Shown here: in pieces, positions 33,440-43,085 of the stretch
Position numbering within the stretch: the first letter of the stretch is position 1
How the letters are laid out: each line of letters begins with the position of its first letter
Assembly: GCA_035295125.1 (NCBI GenBank)
Contig: DATGJP010000008.1
Location: 335,233-399,232, forward strand
Source of the DNA: JAICMB01 sp035295125
GTDB taxonomy: Bacteria; Acidobacteriota; Terriglobia; Bryobacterales; Bryobacteraceae
Reading direction: 5' to 3'
DNA length: 64,000 nt
Program-made: the position numbers and the translations under genes
The notes under the pieces: generated by a model
Database searches by the model: none
Seen by the model: only the letters and a program-made list of their open reading frames with translations
Told to the model about the DNA's origin: nothing

Positions 33440-35158
33440 TCAGCGTTGCGTAACAGTTGCTGAAATGGCGAGGACACCGAGATAGCTCCTAGCCTCGCAG
33501 GGGTCTTCCGCACACGCGACGAGCGGAACAATCCCATCTAGCCCGTCCGGGATCTGTAGATTTATTTGATAGAGACCAACATAGCCCGGCGCGAGGCCGG
33601 CATACGTCATCGCCGCTCGCTGTGGCGTGCTTCCCGCGCTGGTCACCATGAAGAGCAACTGCACTGGCAAGGTCATAACCGACGGTGGGTCCACGGCTGC
33701 TGGAGTTCCGTCGGGTACGTCTGGTGATACGGGCCCGAACCCCGTCGCATACAGCGTGACGATTTCGCCTGGTTCGGCTGGTGAATCGGGAGTGACTATG
33801 CCACCGTCCTGGTGAAGGGCAATAGGAAAACCGAAACGGGATTCGGCCGGCCCGAGGGCGACCGCAACAGGATCGAAGGCGTACACAGGAAACCAAAACG
33901 CAGCATCGAAGTAGGGGTCAGCTCCGGGTAGTACCAGAGCCGTATTCCGAATTTGAACCTCAGCCCCGACACCGATCACGGGCCGAGATTCAACAGGGGC
34001 TTCCCACGGAATCTGGAAGATAATTTGCTTTCGAGACGCGTACATTACAGGCGCAGCTTGATCCGCGACCGTAACGATGCCCGGCAGCGCAAGATTAGTT
34101 CCATCTACAACAATCGCGGAGCCGGGCGCGTGCCCGCCAGTGAAAGAAGTGTTCAACGACGGCGAGGGTCCGATAAGCTGTACGGCTTCACCCGTTTGCG
34201 TGTCGATGCGAAGCAAGGCGTTGGAGCCGGTGATTGCGTAAGCGACCTTTCCATCCCCCGAAAATGATCCTTCGAACACACCTTCCGGAGCGTCCGTGAG
34301 TTGGCGTGTCGACAAACCATCGGTTTGAGCCAAGAACAACTGTACGACCCCGCCTGCGGGTGACTGGTAGAGAACCGTGGATCCGTCGCTACTCAACTCC
34401 GGGCCGCTTGCGTTGGAACCGGCAACAGTCAGCGCTCTTGTATTCCCTTTGTTGTCGCTGACAATCAGCCCCTTGGTATTCACAGAGTACGCGATCACGG
34501 TGGCGTCGTCGCTCATGGAAGTGTAATCAACAGAATCCGGACCAATGATCGTGTAGTTTCCCTGAAAATCGACGAGCGCTAGCCCATCGCCGTGCGGGCC
34601 GGCGACTTGGGCGAGAGTTGTTCCGTCATTCGCGACGGCATGTACTTCTAAGGAGTAACGGTTGGAGCTCTGTGTACCGGTCGTGAGATCGACCACAGCT
34701 ATGGGCATTCCCCGGACGGGCTGTGCGGTGTGAAAGAGCACGGCGTAGCGTCCGTTCCGGCTGATCATCACCCCGCCTTGCGCCCCGGCGAGAGGATTGG
34801 GGACTCCAGGAGGCGTCATTGGCGATGACCATTCGCCGTAATAACAAACGTCAGCAACGACGGGACACGCTTCATTGGCGGTGTACATGACAAAAGAACC
34901 ATCGCCCGGCACGTTGGGTCCATAAAGGTCGTAATAGGTAGTGGCACCATTGACGATCTGCGGTCCACCCTCGTCGTCAATGAGATGAGCGCCCTTCTGG
35001 TCGATCATGAAGATCTTCGACGTGAGGTTTTCTTGGGAACCGCGTAGACGGAATGTAGAGTCGAAGTACACACGCGAACCATCCATCGTGGTCGCGAGAC
35101 CGCGGATTTGCCCCGAGCAGGAGGCAAGGGCAGCAAGGTAAACAAGAATGAAGCGCAT
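33440..35158 (-). CDS. Secreted beta-propeller protein with TIGR03437 C-terminal domain
   Basis: A 572-residue protein with a short signal peptide (MRFILVYLAALASCSG). Repeated strands resembling TolB/WD40-like blades follow (ISRNGRYAVLFHT, MSDDATVIAYSV, LSSDGSTVLYQSP, FSGDGKVAYAI). The C-terminal third carries the Solibacter paralogous domain TIGR03437: GSAIVVDGTNLALPG, SRKQIIFQIPWEAP, PGEIVTLYATGFGPVSPDVP and GLAPGYVGLYQINLQIPDG. Surface location is likely, function unknown. AGAGG lies close to the ATG. Confidence 0.82.
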   Translation of the reverse strand: MRFILVYLAALASCSGQIRGLATTMDGSRVYFDSTFRLRGSQENLTSKIFMIDQKGAHLIDDEGGPQIVNGATTYYDLYGPNVPGDGSFVMYTANEACPVVADVCYYGEWSSPMTPPGVPNPLAGAQGGVMISRNGRYAVLFHTAQPVRGMPIAVVDLTTGTQSSNRYSLEVHAVANDGTTLAQVAGPHGDGLALVDFQGNYTIIGPDSVDYTSMSDDATVIAYSVNTKGLIVSDNKGNTRALTVAGSNASGPELSSDGSTVLYQSPAGGVVQLFLAQTDGLSTRQLTDAPEGVFEGSFSGDGKVAYAITGSNALLRIDTQTGEAVQLIGPSPSLNTSFTGGHAPGSAIVVDGTNLALPGIVTVADQAAPVMYASRKQIIFQIPWEAPVESRPVIGVGAEVQIRNTALVLPGADPYFDAAFWFPVYAFDPVAVALGPAESRFGFPIALHQDGGIVTPDSPAEPGEIVTLYATGFGPVSPDVPDGTPAAVDPPSVMTLPVQLLFMVTSAGSTPQRAAMTYAGLAPGYVGLYQINLQIPDGLDGIVPLVACAEDPCEARSYLGVLAISATVTQR

Positions 35159-35507
35159 TGGCCTCTACAACTAAGACCCCAAGGGTGCCGTTCCGACTAC
35201 AGGCGCCGCAACGGGAGAGTGACGCAAATCGTCTTGAAAACGGTGCGCAATCACGCAATAACGACAGTGCCCTGCTCAAGCGAGTACCGCATTCGGCTAG
35301 TGGTTTCTAAAGTTGCGGGTATGGAACTACGGCAGAGCGGCTGAGCGTCGCTACCATTCTCGTCGGCCGCAACGATTTGAAAGGATGTGGAAGGGTGGCG
35401 CAGGCCATTTCGCCTGCCTTTGGAGCTTACCGGAAACGCACAGGCGAAACCGCCTGCGGCACCTTGCAATCCAAGACTCAATCTCCCAGAAGTCACAGGC
35501 CAAGCTA
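35159..35507. other. Intergenic region with a large palindromic repeat
   Basis: This gap of 349 bases has no credible gene. Its main feature is the family B element at 35371-35466. The remainder shows no promoter that I can defend. Confidence 0.6.
35371..35466. repeat. Long family B inverted repeat (REP/BIME-like)
   Basis: The left arm has GGTGGCGCAGGCCATTTCGC and CTGC, the right arm GCACAGGCGAAACCGCCTGC and GGCACC. The arms are inverted copies about 25 bases long around a 22-base centre, and each arm is itself palindromic (GCAGGC...GCCTGC). This is the most complete member of family B; partial copies lie at 10438, 23436 and 30509. Confidence 0.7.
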
Positions 35508-36602
35508 TCAGGGTATCCCGCGAAAGAGAAACACCAGCTCAATAATCAGAATCGCGACCACCATCGCTTCCAGAAGGAATGCGCGCCCCTGGTGAAACTC
35601 CTCCACCATCGATTGGTACAACTCCCCCGCGGTCTTCAACTTCTCGTCCACAAGATCGCGATAGTCGGGCACGCCGATCTTTCGCGCCGCCAGCCGGTAC
35701 GCGCGGGCATAAAACATGTCGCTGAGGAACTTGATCGAATTGTCGACGCGTTCGGTCAACTCGATCACATCCAGCCGGATTTGATTCAAACGTTCCGCCT
35801 CGGCGCCGATCTTCCATCGCCGCAAGATGCCGCGCCGGCGCTCCAGGCTCCGGTATACGCTCGCCAGCACCTTCGTGAGTAGATCGTCGTAATACCGAAA
35901 CTCGACCAATTGCGTATTGGCGTATTCCAGCAACTGTAAGATCGGCGCCGCCCCTTCCGGCGTGTCGTAAAGAAACGCCGCCATCCACGCCACCACGAGC
36001 AGGTCCGTCGGGTAGTATGAAACGCATTCCCGCAGAATCTCCTGCGTCTCCGATTCCGCGAGCTCTACGGATTCGCCGCGTACGATCTGCGATACCCGAT
36101 CGCCGTGTTGGGCGAGCAGTTCCCGGGCAGTAAGTACGTGGCCGTCATCCGCACAGGCTTCGCGCACATGAACGGCGTAGTAGTCCTCCGAAGTCACTTC
36201 TGAAAACGGCTTGATCAATGCCTTGCCAATCCGGGCGACCTGCGCTCGCGCAATGTCCGCCGTTTGCCGCTCAATCTCGTTCGAGCCGATCCAGCGGCTC
36301 GAAAGCTGCGTCAACTCGTCCCAATTGCATTCGAAAGGAAGCTCCAACGCAACACTAACGACGCCGTAGTTATAGAACTTCACCACCGAAGTCCACCGGT
36401 CGCCCGTGTCCAGTTGTACCGCCGGGCCGCTATAGACCACCGGCGGCTGGGCGAACCGAACGTATTCGGGCGTGGGACGGCGGAACTCGGGCCGCCGTTC
36501 CGGCCGCTCCGCACCCATTACCTCGCGCGCCTCATCGAGTCTTATCTCGTCGGCGACTTCGTACAACAGGAGCGCCCAAAGTGAACCTTTCAGCCGGGCC
36601 AT
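35508..36602 (-). CDS. RMD1/DUF155-like C-terminally anchored protein
   Basis: With the start at ATG 36602 the protein has 364 residues. It has an alpha/beta N-terminal half (FYNYGVVSVALELPFECNW), a long charged helical part (YYDDLLTKVLASVYRSLERR, LNQIRLDVIELTERVDNSIK) likely to form coiled coil, and one C-terminal membrane span (LLEAMVVAILIIELVFLF). This architecture resembles RMD1/Sif2-type DUF155 proteins, but the match is by pattern only. The frame is open for 85 more codons upstream through arginine-rich sequence that overlaps the ADOP leader; the internal ATG is preferred. Confidence 0.6.
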   Translation of the reverse strand: MARLKGSLWALLLYEVADEIRLDEAREVMGAERPERRPEFRRPTPEYVRFAQPPVVYSGPAVQLDTGDRWTSVVKFYNYGVVSVALELPFECNWDELTQLSSRWIGSNEIERQTADIARAQVARIGKALIKPFSEVTSEDYYAVHVREACADDGHVLTARELLAQHGDRVSQIVRGESVELAESETQEILRECVSYYPTDLLVVAWMAAFLYDTPEGAAPILQLLEYANTQLVEFRYYDDLLTKVLASVYRSLERRRGILRRWKIGAEAERLNQIRLDVIELTERVDNSIKFLSDMFYARAYRLAARKIGVPDYRDLVDEKLKTAGELYQSMVEEFHQGRAFLLEAMVVAILIIELVFLFRGIP

Positions 36603-36751
36603 CGTCCTATGTATGACAGCACTCGAAGCAAGCGAGGGCAACCCTGGTGTTCGAACTCGGACAGCGGGTCTCGATTCCGGCACGACCTGTGGTCTGAAAT
36701 CCAGGCGACTCAATGCTTTGCAGCGGCCCGCTGCTTGCCCGATGGAATCTG

Positions 36752-39271
36752 ATGCGATCTCTGCTCGACGACCTGCGCCAGGCATTCCGCGCACTGCGCA
36801 AGAACCCCGTCCTGACGGCCGTTGCCCTTTTGTCGCTCGGCATCGGCATCGGCGCAAACACGGCGATCTTCTCCATCATGGATCGCCTGCTTTTGCGCAG
36901 CCTGCCGATTCGCGACCCTGGCCAACTCGTCCTGGTAACGACCCCGGGCGACCTCGCCGGTTCGCTGACGGCTTACTACTGGTACGACGAGTCGATGGTT
37001 CTCTCATGGCCGAAATACCGCATGCTCCGTGAGCAAAGCTCCTCGGTTCTCGATGGGTTGCTGGCGCGGTTCGGTCTCGAAGTGAACATCGCCTCACGCG
37101 GCGTCACCCAAAATGCGAGGGGCGAGTTGGTATCCGGGAATTATTTCGACGTGCTGGGCGTCCATCCCGCTCTGGGAAGATTACTGACGGACGACGATAC
37201 CCGCGCCCTCGGAGGAAACCCGGTAGTGGTGTTGAGCCACGCTTACTGGACGCGTGCTTTCGGCGGTGACCGCAGCGTGCTCAACCAAGCCATCGTCGTC
37301 AACGGCCAGCAATTCACGATCGTCGGTGTTTCGCAGGCAGGCTTTCGTTCGGTGGGCTCGGGAGAATCGCCCGCGGTGTTTTTGCCCGTCACCATGCAGC
37401 AGAAGGTAATGACCTGGGACCATATAGAAGATGCGCATGCCTACTGGCTGAACGTAGTGGGCCGTTTGAAACCCGGTGTTTCAAGAACCCAGGCGCAGTC
37501 GGCATTGAACGTTGCCTGGCGCAACATTATTACGAGCGACGTCACCCAACTCCCTCCTACTGTCGGCGAGCACTACCGTAATGCCTACCTGAAGAAACAG
37601 CTCGTATTGCAGCCCGGAGCGGCCGGGTTCTCTTCGCTACGGGACCGTTTCGAGAATCCTTTGTACCTGTTGCTGGGCATGGCGGGACTGCTGCTCCTGA
37701 TAGCCTGCGGCAACATTGCGAACCTGCTGCTGGCGCGGGCCGTATCGCGACAGAAGGAAATTGCGATTCGGCTTTCTTTAGGCGCCAGCCGGTTGCGTCT
37801 CATTCGCCATCTGCTCTGCGAGAGCGTACTGCTCTCGCTTGCGGGCGCCCTCGCCGGCGTATTGCTGGCGCCGTGGGTAGGGTCGCTTGTGTTGCGGCTC
37901 GTGCCCTCCGTCACTCCAATCGCCGGAATCAGCGCCGATCCCGACGGCCGCATTCTCGCGTTCGCCTTCGTTCTCGCCTTGTTCACGAGCGTGCTATTTG
38001 GCACTTTCCCCGCGTTAAGGGCGAGCCGTCCCGAACTGGCGCCCGCGCTCCGGGAACAAACCAGCAGCCTTTCATCCGGCAGCCATGCGCGCTTCCGCAA
38101 GAGCCTCGTGGTGGCACAAATCGCATTCTCAGTCGTGCTCCTGGCTTCGGCTGGGCTGTTCGCCCGAAGCCTGTACAACCTGCAAACGGTCAATCCCGGG
38201 TTCCGGACTAACCAGCTTCTGTCGTTCCGGATCGATCCGTCGTTGAACGGCTACGATCATGAACGCGCCCGGCGCCTGTTTCAGGAGATTGGCCAGGCAC
38301 TGCGGTCCGTCCCCGGCGTTACCGGATCGTCAATGGCCCGGGAGCCGCTGCTCTCCGACTCGATCAGCATGGATGGCTACTTCATCGAGGGTTATCATCC
38401 CCAGGATAAAGAAAGCATCACGTTGAGCGAGAATCGCATCGGGCCGGGCTTCTTCAGCGTGATGGGAATTGCGTTGGTTGCGGGCCGCGAGTTCGCCGAA
38501 GGCGATTCTAAAGGCGGTCCACCGGTGGCGATTATTAATGAAACTCTGGCCAGGAAATATTTCGACAAACAGAACCCGATCGGCTTGCATCTGACTCTGG
38601 ACGACGACCGCACGATTCCGAAGCTGGGGCCGATTGAGATCGTCGGCGTAGTCAAGGACAGCAAGTACAACAACCTCCGTGAAAAACCGCAGCAGTTCGT
38701 CTATTTCCCTTCTGCCCAGGATCGTAAGGCGGACGCCATGTCGTTCTATTTGCGCACGGCGCTGCCGCCGCGGTCGCTCGGCTCTTCACTGCAGACCATG
38801 CTGCAACATTTCGACCGCAACCTGCCGATCACAGGGCCGAAACTCATGACGGACGACATCATGGAATCCGTCTACATCGATCGCCTGGTGGCGACTTTGT
38901 CGACCGCCTTCGCCGCCATTGCCACCGCGCTCGCAGCCATGGGATTGTACGGCGTCATCGCCTGGGCCGTGACTCGGCGCAAACGCGAGATCGGCATTCG
39001 CATGGCGCTGGGCGCCCAACCTGGTTCGGTTTTGAACATGATGTTACGCGAAGTTCTGTGGCTTGGGGCTATCGGAGCGGCAATCGCTGTACCGCTTTGG
39101 CTTGCCATCGGCCGCTACGTTCAATCACAAATCTACGGAATCACGAGCCGCGACCCTGTAAGCATCGGCGCCGCGATCCTGCTATTGTCACTGGTTGCCG
39201 CCGCCGCCGGATCTATTCCAGCGTTTCGGGCTGCACGAATCGATCCCGTTTCAGCGATCCGATACGAGTAA
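36752..39271 (+). CDS. Duplicated MacB/FtsX-type orphan permease (ADOP)
   Basis: An 839-residue membrane protein beginning MRSLLDDLRQAFRALRKNP. It has an N-terminal membrane span (about 20-41, LTAVALLSLGIGIGANTAIF), a MacB-like periplasmic domain, an FtsX three-span block (LLLGMAGLLLLIACGNIANLLLA and the following spans), then a second periplasmic domain and second FtsX block, ending DPVSAIRYE. It encodes no ATPase and none lies nearby, matching the acidobacterial duplicated orphan permease family (TIGR03434). Related MacB/LolC proteins move lipoproteins, peptides or drugs. The frame is open 13 codons earlier but family members begin here. Confidence 0.9.
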   Translation: MRSLLDDLRQAFRALRKNPVLTAVALLSLGIGIGANTAIFSIMDRLLLRSLPIRDPGQLVLVTTPGDLAGSLTAYYWYDESMVLSWPKYRMLREQSSSVLDGLLARFGLEVNIASRGVTQNARGELVSGNYFDVLGVHPALGRLLTDDDTRALGGNPVVVLSHAYWTRAFGGDRSVLNQAIVVNGQQFTIVGVSQAGFRSVGSGESPAVFLPVTMQQKVMTWDHIEDAHAYWLNVVGRLKPGVSRTQAQSALNVAWRNIITSDVTQLPPTVGEHYRNAYLKKQLVLQPGAAGFSSLRDRFENPLYLLLGMAGLLLLIACGNIANLLLARAVSRQKEIAIRLSLGASRLRLIRHLLCESVLLSLAGALAGVLLAPWVGSLVLRLVPSVTPIAGISADPDGRILAFAFVLALFTSVLFGTFPALRASRPELAPALREQTSSLSSGSHARFRKSLVVAQIAFSVVLLASAGLFARSLYNLQTVNPGFRTNQLLSFRIDPSLNGYDHERARRLFQEIGQALRSVPGVTGSSMAREPLLSDSISMDGYFIEGYHPQDKESITLSENRIGPGFFSVMGIALVAGREFAEGDSKGGPPVAIINETLARKYFDKQNPIGLHLTLDDDRTIPKLGPIEIVGVVKDSKYNNLREKPQQFVYFPSAQDRKADAMSFYLRTALPPRSLGSSLQTMLQHFDRNLPITGPKLMTDDIMESVYIDRLVATLSTAFAAIATALAAMGLYGVIAWAVTRRKREIGIRMALGAQPGSVLNMMLREVLWLGAIGAAIAVPLWLAIGRYVQSQIYGITSRDPVSIGAAILLLSLVAAAAGSIPAFRAARIDPVSAIRYE

Positions 39272-39276
39272 CCACC

Positions 39277-41766
39277 ATGGGTTTTCTATACGATCTTAAA
39301 TTCGCGTTTCGCGCCTTGCGGCGCAACCCGGTCTTGACGTTCGTGGCCCTGTTCTCACTGGCGCTCGGCATCGGAGCGAACACAGCGATCTTCTCAATCA
39401 TGGACCGCCTCTTCCTCCGCGCTCTGCCGGTTCGCGAGCCGCAGCAGCTCGTGGTGTTAACCCATTCCAACAGTGTCAGCGGCTTCATCGAATCAAATTA
39501 TGGATTTGAACCGAGTTTCTCCTGGCCAAAGTACAAGGCCCTTCGGGACAACACGAGTAATGTTTTCGACGGCCTGATCGCGCGGTTCCCATTCGCCGTC
39601 AACCTCGCGTGGCGCGGGCAGTCCGACCCGACTCGCGGCGAACTCGTCTCGGGCAACTACTTCGACGTGCTCGGGATTCATCCGGCATTGGGGCGCCTGA
39701 TCGAGAATGACGACACGCGCGCCGACAGCGGGAGCCCGGTCGCGGTGTTGAGCCATAGCTATTGGATGAACAAGTTCGGCGGAAGCCGCTCCGCACTCAA
39801 CCAGCCGGTCATCATCAATGGCCACGCATTCACCATTGTTGGAGTCGCGCAGGCTGGATTTCAGTCGGTGGGGGCAGGCGAGGCCCCGGCGGTCTTCGTT
39901 CCCATAACGATGCAGGCAGAAGTCATCCCGAACTGGAGCGAGCTCGAAAACGCTCACGCATACTGGCTGAACATCTTCGGACGGCTCCGGCCGGGCTTTT
40001 CGGCGCAGCAGGCGCAAGCCGCACTCGCGGTAGTTTGGTCGCATATCATTGCCGCCGACGTGGCAAGCGTACGCAGTACAAACTCGAGAGTTCGCGCCAG
40101 GTACCTGACAACCACGCTTGGGATCAAACCCGCTGCTGTCGGGATTTCCGAAGTGCGCGGCGATTTCGCGGAGCCGATTTACGTTCTGATGGGTATGGTT
40201 GGGTTGGTCCTGCTCATCGTCTGCGCCAACATCGCAAACCTGCTGTTGGCTCGCGCCGCGGCACGTGAAAAGGAGATCGCGATTCGCCTCTCGCTCGGGG
40301 CGAGCCGCGGAAGGCTTTGGCGCCATCTGTTGGCCGAAAGCGCGATTCTCTCATTCGGAGGAGCGCTTGGTGGTTTGATCGTCGCTTCCTGGGCCGGGTC
40401 CTTAATCCTACGATTGGTACCTCACGAAATCCCGCTCGCCGGCATTTCAGCGGATCCCGACCTGCGAGTCCTCGCCTTCGCGCTCGGAGCCGCTGTCGTT
40501 ACCGGACTGCTGTTCGGTTGTGTTCCAGCGCTCAGAGCCACCCGGCCCGAGCTGGCGCCGGCTCTTCGAGAACAGGCAGGCTCGCCTTCTTCGGCGGGTC
40601 ATGCCCGGGTTCGCAAGGGCCTCGTTGTGGCGCAGATCGCGCTGTCCGTGCTCCTCCTTGCCTCAGCCGGCGCATTTGCACATAGCCTGTACAACCTTCG
40701 CACGCTCAACCCCGGGTTCAGGGTCGACCACTTGATCGCTTTCACCGTGAACCCTCCACTGAATGGCTACGATGCCAAGCGGTCGCTGGACCTGTTCAAT
40801 AGCATCGAACAGGATTTGGCCGCGCTCCCGGGTGTCTCCGGGGCATCCATGGCGACTGAGCCGCTATTGGGCGGCGCAATGTGGTCAGGCGGCTACAATA
40901 TTGAGGGCGTTCCTTCCGTGGACGGCCGTACTCCGACGTTAAACTCGAACCGCGTGAGCCCGGGATTCTTCAGCCTTATGGGAATTCCCCTGATCTCAGG
41001 CCGTGACTTCACGCCGGCCGATCGCCCGGGCACACATTTAGTAGCCATCGTAAACGAAACCCTGGCGAAAACTTATTTCCCGGATCGCAGCCCGTTGGGA
41101 ATGCACGTCAGCCGGAATGATGGCGCTTGGGAGATCGTCGGAGTCGTGAAGGACGCCAAGTATGACGACCTGAGAGAGAAGCCCAAAGCCTTCATCTATT
41201 TCGCACCCCAGGACGATAAGAATCGCGGTGCGATGACGTTCTATGTGCGATCCCAGGTTCCGCCCGAAACTCTGTTCGCCTCGATTCGGCAAATCGTCAA
41301 GCACAGGGATCCGAATCTTCCGATTGTCGGTCTGAAGCTAATGACCGACCAGGTTGGCGACGCGGTGTTTCTCGATCGCATGGTGGCGGCCTTGTCGATG
41401 ACGTTCGCGTGCCTTGCCACGCTCTTGGCTTCGATTGGCCTGTATGGCGTCATCGCGTGGGCTGTGACCCGCCGCAAACGTGAAATCGGCATCCGCATTG
41501 CCCTGGGAGCAGCCTCGAGCACCGTCATAAAGATGGTGTTTTCCGAGGTTCTGATTCTCGGCGGCATCGGCATCGCCATCGCCTTGCCCCTTTGGCTTGC
41601 GGCGGGGCGAGTGTTCGCATCGTTGCTCTTCGGTGTGAGTCCGAACGATGCTCTCACCATTACGACGTCGATTGCGGTGCTTTCCCTGGTGGCTGGCCTC
41701 GCCGGTTTCATCCCGGCCTGGCGCGCGTCGCGTATCGACCCGATTTCCGCCATCCGATATGAATAG
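39277..41766 (+). CDS. Second tandem ADOP-type orphan permease
   Basis: An 829-residue paralogue of the preceding gene, starting MGFLYDLKFAFRALRRNP five bases after its stop. It shares the same order: membrane span, MacB-like domain (RGELVSGNYFDVLGIHPALG), FtsX block, second pair, and the end DPISAIRYE. The start is set by family alignment and the intergenic position, although the frame is open into the upstream gene. The two permeases could form a heterodimer (inference). A BlaI-type repressor follows after 15 bases. Confidence 0.9.
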   Translation: MGFLYDLKFAFRALRRNPVLTFVALFSLALGIGANTAIFSIMDRLFLRALPVREPQQLVVLTHSNSVSGFIESNYGFEPSFSWPKYKALRDNTSNVFDGLIARFPFAVNLAWRGQSDPTRGELVSGNYFDVLGIHPALGRLIENDDTRADSGSPVAVLSHSYWMNKFGGSRSALNQPVIINGHAFTIVGVAQAGFQSVGAGEAPAVFVPITMQAEVIPNWSELENAHAYWLNIFGRLRPGFSAQQAQAALAVVWSHIIAADVASVRSTNSRVRARYLTTTLGIKPAAVGISEVRGDFAEPIYVLMGMVGLVLLIVCANIANLLLARAAAREKEIAIRLSLGASRGRLWRHLLAESAILSFGGALGGLIVASWAGSLILRLVPHEIPLAGISADPDLRVLAFALGAAVVTGLLFGCVPALRATRPELAPALREQAGSPSSAGHARVRKGLVVAQIALSVLLLASAGAFAHSLYNLRTLNPGFRVDHLIAFTVNPPLNGYDAKRSLDLFNSIEQDLAALPGVSGASMATEPLLGGAMWSGGYNIEGVPSVDGRTPTLNSNRVSPGFFSLMGIPLISGRDFTPADRPGTHLVAIVNETLAKTYFPDRSPLGMHVSRNDGAWEIVGVVKDAKYDDLREKPKAFIYFAPQDDKNRGAMTFYVRSQVPPETLFASIRQIVKHRDPNLPIVGLKLMTDQVGDAVFLDRMVAALSMTFACLATLLASIGLYGVIAWAVTRRKREIGIRIALGAASSTVIKMVFSEVLILGGIGIAIALPLWLAAGRVFASLLFGVSPNDALTITTSIAVLSLVAGLAGFIPAWRASRIDPISAIRYE

Positions 41767-41781
41767 CTTAAAATCGATCCA

Positions 41782-42186
41782 GTGATTCGCTTTTGGAAGC
41801 AGCGGGAAGGAACTCTCGGGCACCTCGAAATGGAGGTGATGGAGATCATGTGGGAGCGTGGGGAAGCCAGTGTTCATGATGTGGCCCCTCTTTTAAAACG
41901 TCCCCTGGCCTACACCACCGTCATGACCACCCTCGACAGACTGTTCAAGAAGGAGTTGCTCAACCGCCGCAAGTCGGAACGGGCCTTCTTCTATTCGCCC
42001 CGTCTGTCCCGGCTCGAATGGGAACAAAAGCGGACCGGCGACTTCGTATCGGCCTTTCAATCGAGCGAGTTGCTCATCTCGTGCCTGGTGGAGGCGGTCG
42101 GCCGGCATGATGTGGCGCTGCTTGACGAATTAGAGAAGAAGATCAAGGCGAAAAGGAAGGAACTGGAGCGCCGGAGGAAAGCATGA
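41782..42186 (+). CDS. BlaI/MecI/CopY-family repressor
   Basis: A 134-residue winged-helix protein: LGHLEMEVMEIMWERGEASV, then RPLAYTTVMTTLDRLFKKEL as recognition helix region and a charged dimerising tail. BlaI-type repressors leave the DNA when cleaved through the partner M56 peptidase. The GTG start has no ribosome site; TAAAAT at 41769-41774 could be a -10 that starts transcription on the start codon. Its stop overlaps the peptidase start (ATGA). Confidence 0.9.
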   Translation: MIRFWKQREGTLGHLEMEVMEIMWERGEASVHDVAPLLKRPLAYTTVMTTLDRLFKKELLNRRKSERAFFYSPRLSRLEWEQKRTGDFVSAFQSSELLISCLVEAVGRHDVALLDELEKKIKAKRKELERRRKA

Positions 42187-43085
42187 CTACCGCGTACTTC
42201 ATGCGCCTGCTGTGCCTTTGCCTGGCGGCTTTTTTCCTGCTTCATCTGGCTGCCGGTTCGTTGATGGCGATCCTCTCGCCCCTGGCGATTCGTGCGGCTG
42301 AACGAATGACGCCCCGGCGAGCCGCCCGTTTCCTGTTCGAGATCCGGCTCGTTCCCGCCGTTTTTTCACTGCTGGTGGTGATCGCCATTTGCGCGCCCAG
42401 TTACCTCTGGCTCGAGCCCCGCGCCAACGTCGAGGATGTCAGCCTGCCCTGCCTTGCGGCGGCATTTCTTGGGTCGATGCTATGGACGGCTTCCTTCCTT
42501 CGTGTGCTGCGAGCCGCCGCCCGGTCCCACAACGTCGTGAAGAGCGATACTTCACTGATGGCTGTGGTGGGCCTTGTTCACCCCCGGCTTATCATTTCGC
42601 GCGACCTTCTCGCCGCCCTGCCGCCCGACGAACTGCTCGCGGCCATTCGACATGAGGAGGCTCACCGCGTTTCACGCGACAATCTGAAGCGTCTGTTAAT
42701 GCTTTTGACGCCTGGAATTCTTCCCGGCTATCAGGGCTTCGCCGCGCTCGATCGCGCCTGGGCGAAGTTCACCGAATGGTCTGCTGACGATTGCTCCGTC
42801 GACGGAGATGAGCGCCGTTCCGTATCTTTGGCCTCGGCCCTGGTCCGGGCCGCCCGTTTGGGAACTTCCTTTGCAACCTCCGGACTCATGACTTCACTGC
42901 TCGGCGACGAACGTGATCTGAGCCAGCGCGTGGAACGTTTGCTGCGTTGCGCACCCCCACGCGAGGAAATCCCCTCGCGGAGTCGTATCGTTACTCTGGT
43001 GCTGGCCGCGATGCTCGTGGTGGCGATGCTACAGCCGGCAACGCTCTATTCCGCCCATCGCCTGCTCGAGTATCTGACGCACTGA
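42183..43085 (+). CDS. M56-family (BlaR1-like) membrane metallopeptidase
   Basis: A 300-residue protein with membrane spans near 8-35, 57-75 and 88-105, the zinc motif HEEAH at 157-161 in LLAAIRHEEAHRVSRDN, a downstream acidic EWSADDCSVD that should supply the third ligand, and a final span (about 270-290). It is short: no extracytoplasmic sensor domain follows the last span, unlike BlaR1. It probably cleaves the upstream repressor on an unknown signal, perhaps through the two permeases. Confidence 0.87.
   Translation: MTTAYFMRLLCLCLAAFFLLHLAAGSLMAILSPLAIRAAERMTPRRAARFLFEIRLVPAVFSLLVVIAICAPSYLWLEPRANVEDVSLPCLAAAFLGSMLWTASFLRVLRAAARSHNVVKSDTSLMAVVGLVHPRLIISRDLLAALPPDELLAAIRHEEAHRVSRDNLKRLLMLLTPGILPGYQGFAALDRAWAKFTEWSADDCSVDGDERRSVSLASALVRAARLGTSFATSGLMTSLLGDERDLSQRVERLLRCAPPREEIPSRSRIVTLVLAAMLVVAMLQPATLYSAHRLLEYLTH

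Noticed and set aside
32624..35507. tRNA-Arg 3' end as an attachment site of an integrated element
   Set aside because: No second copy of the tRNA 3' sequence (TCGAATCCTCTCGGGCGT) was found downstream and no integrase gene lies here.
36603..36857. N-terminal extension of the RMD1/DUF155-like gene
   Set aside because: It is arginine-rich, lies opposite the permease start and lacks any family feature. ATG 36602 gives a sensible protein.
38330..38590. Minus-strand frame opposite the first ADOP
   Set aside because: No ribosome site, no family match, inside a strongly supported gene.
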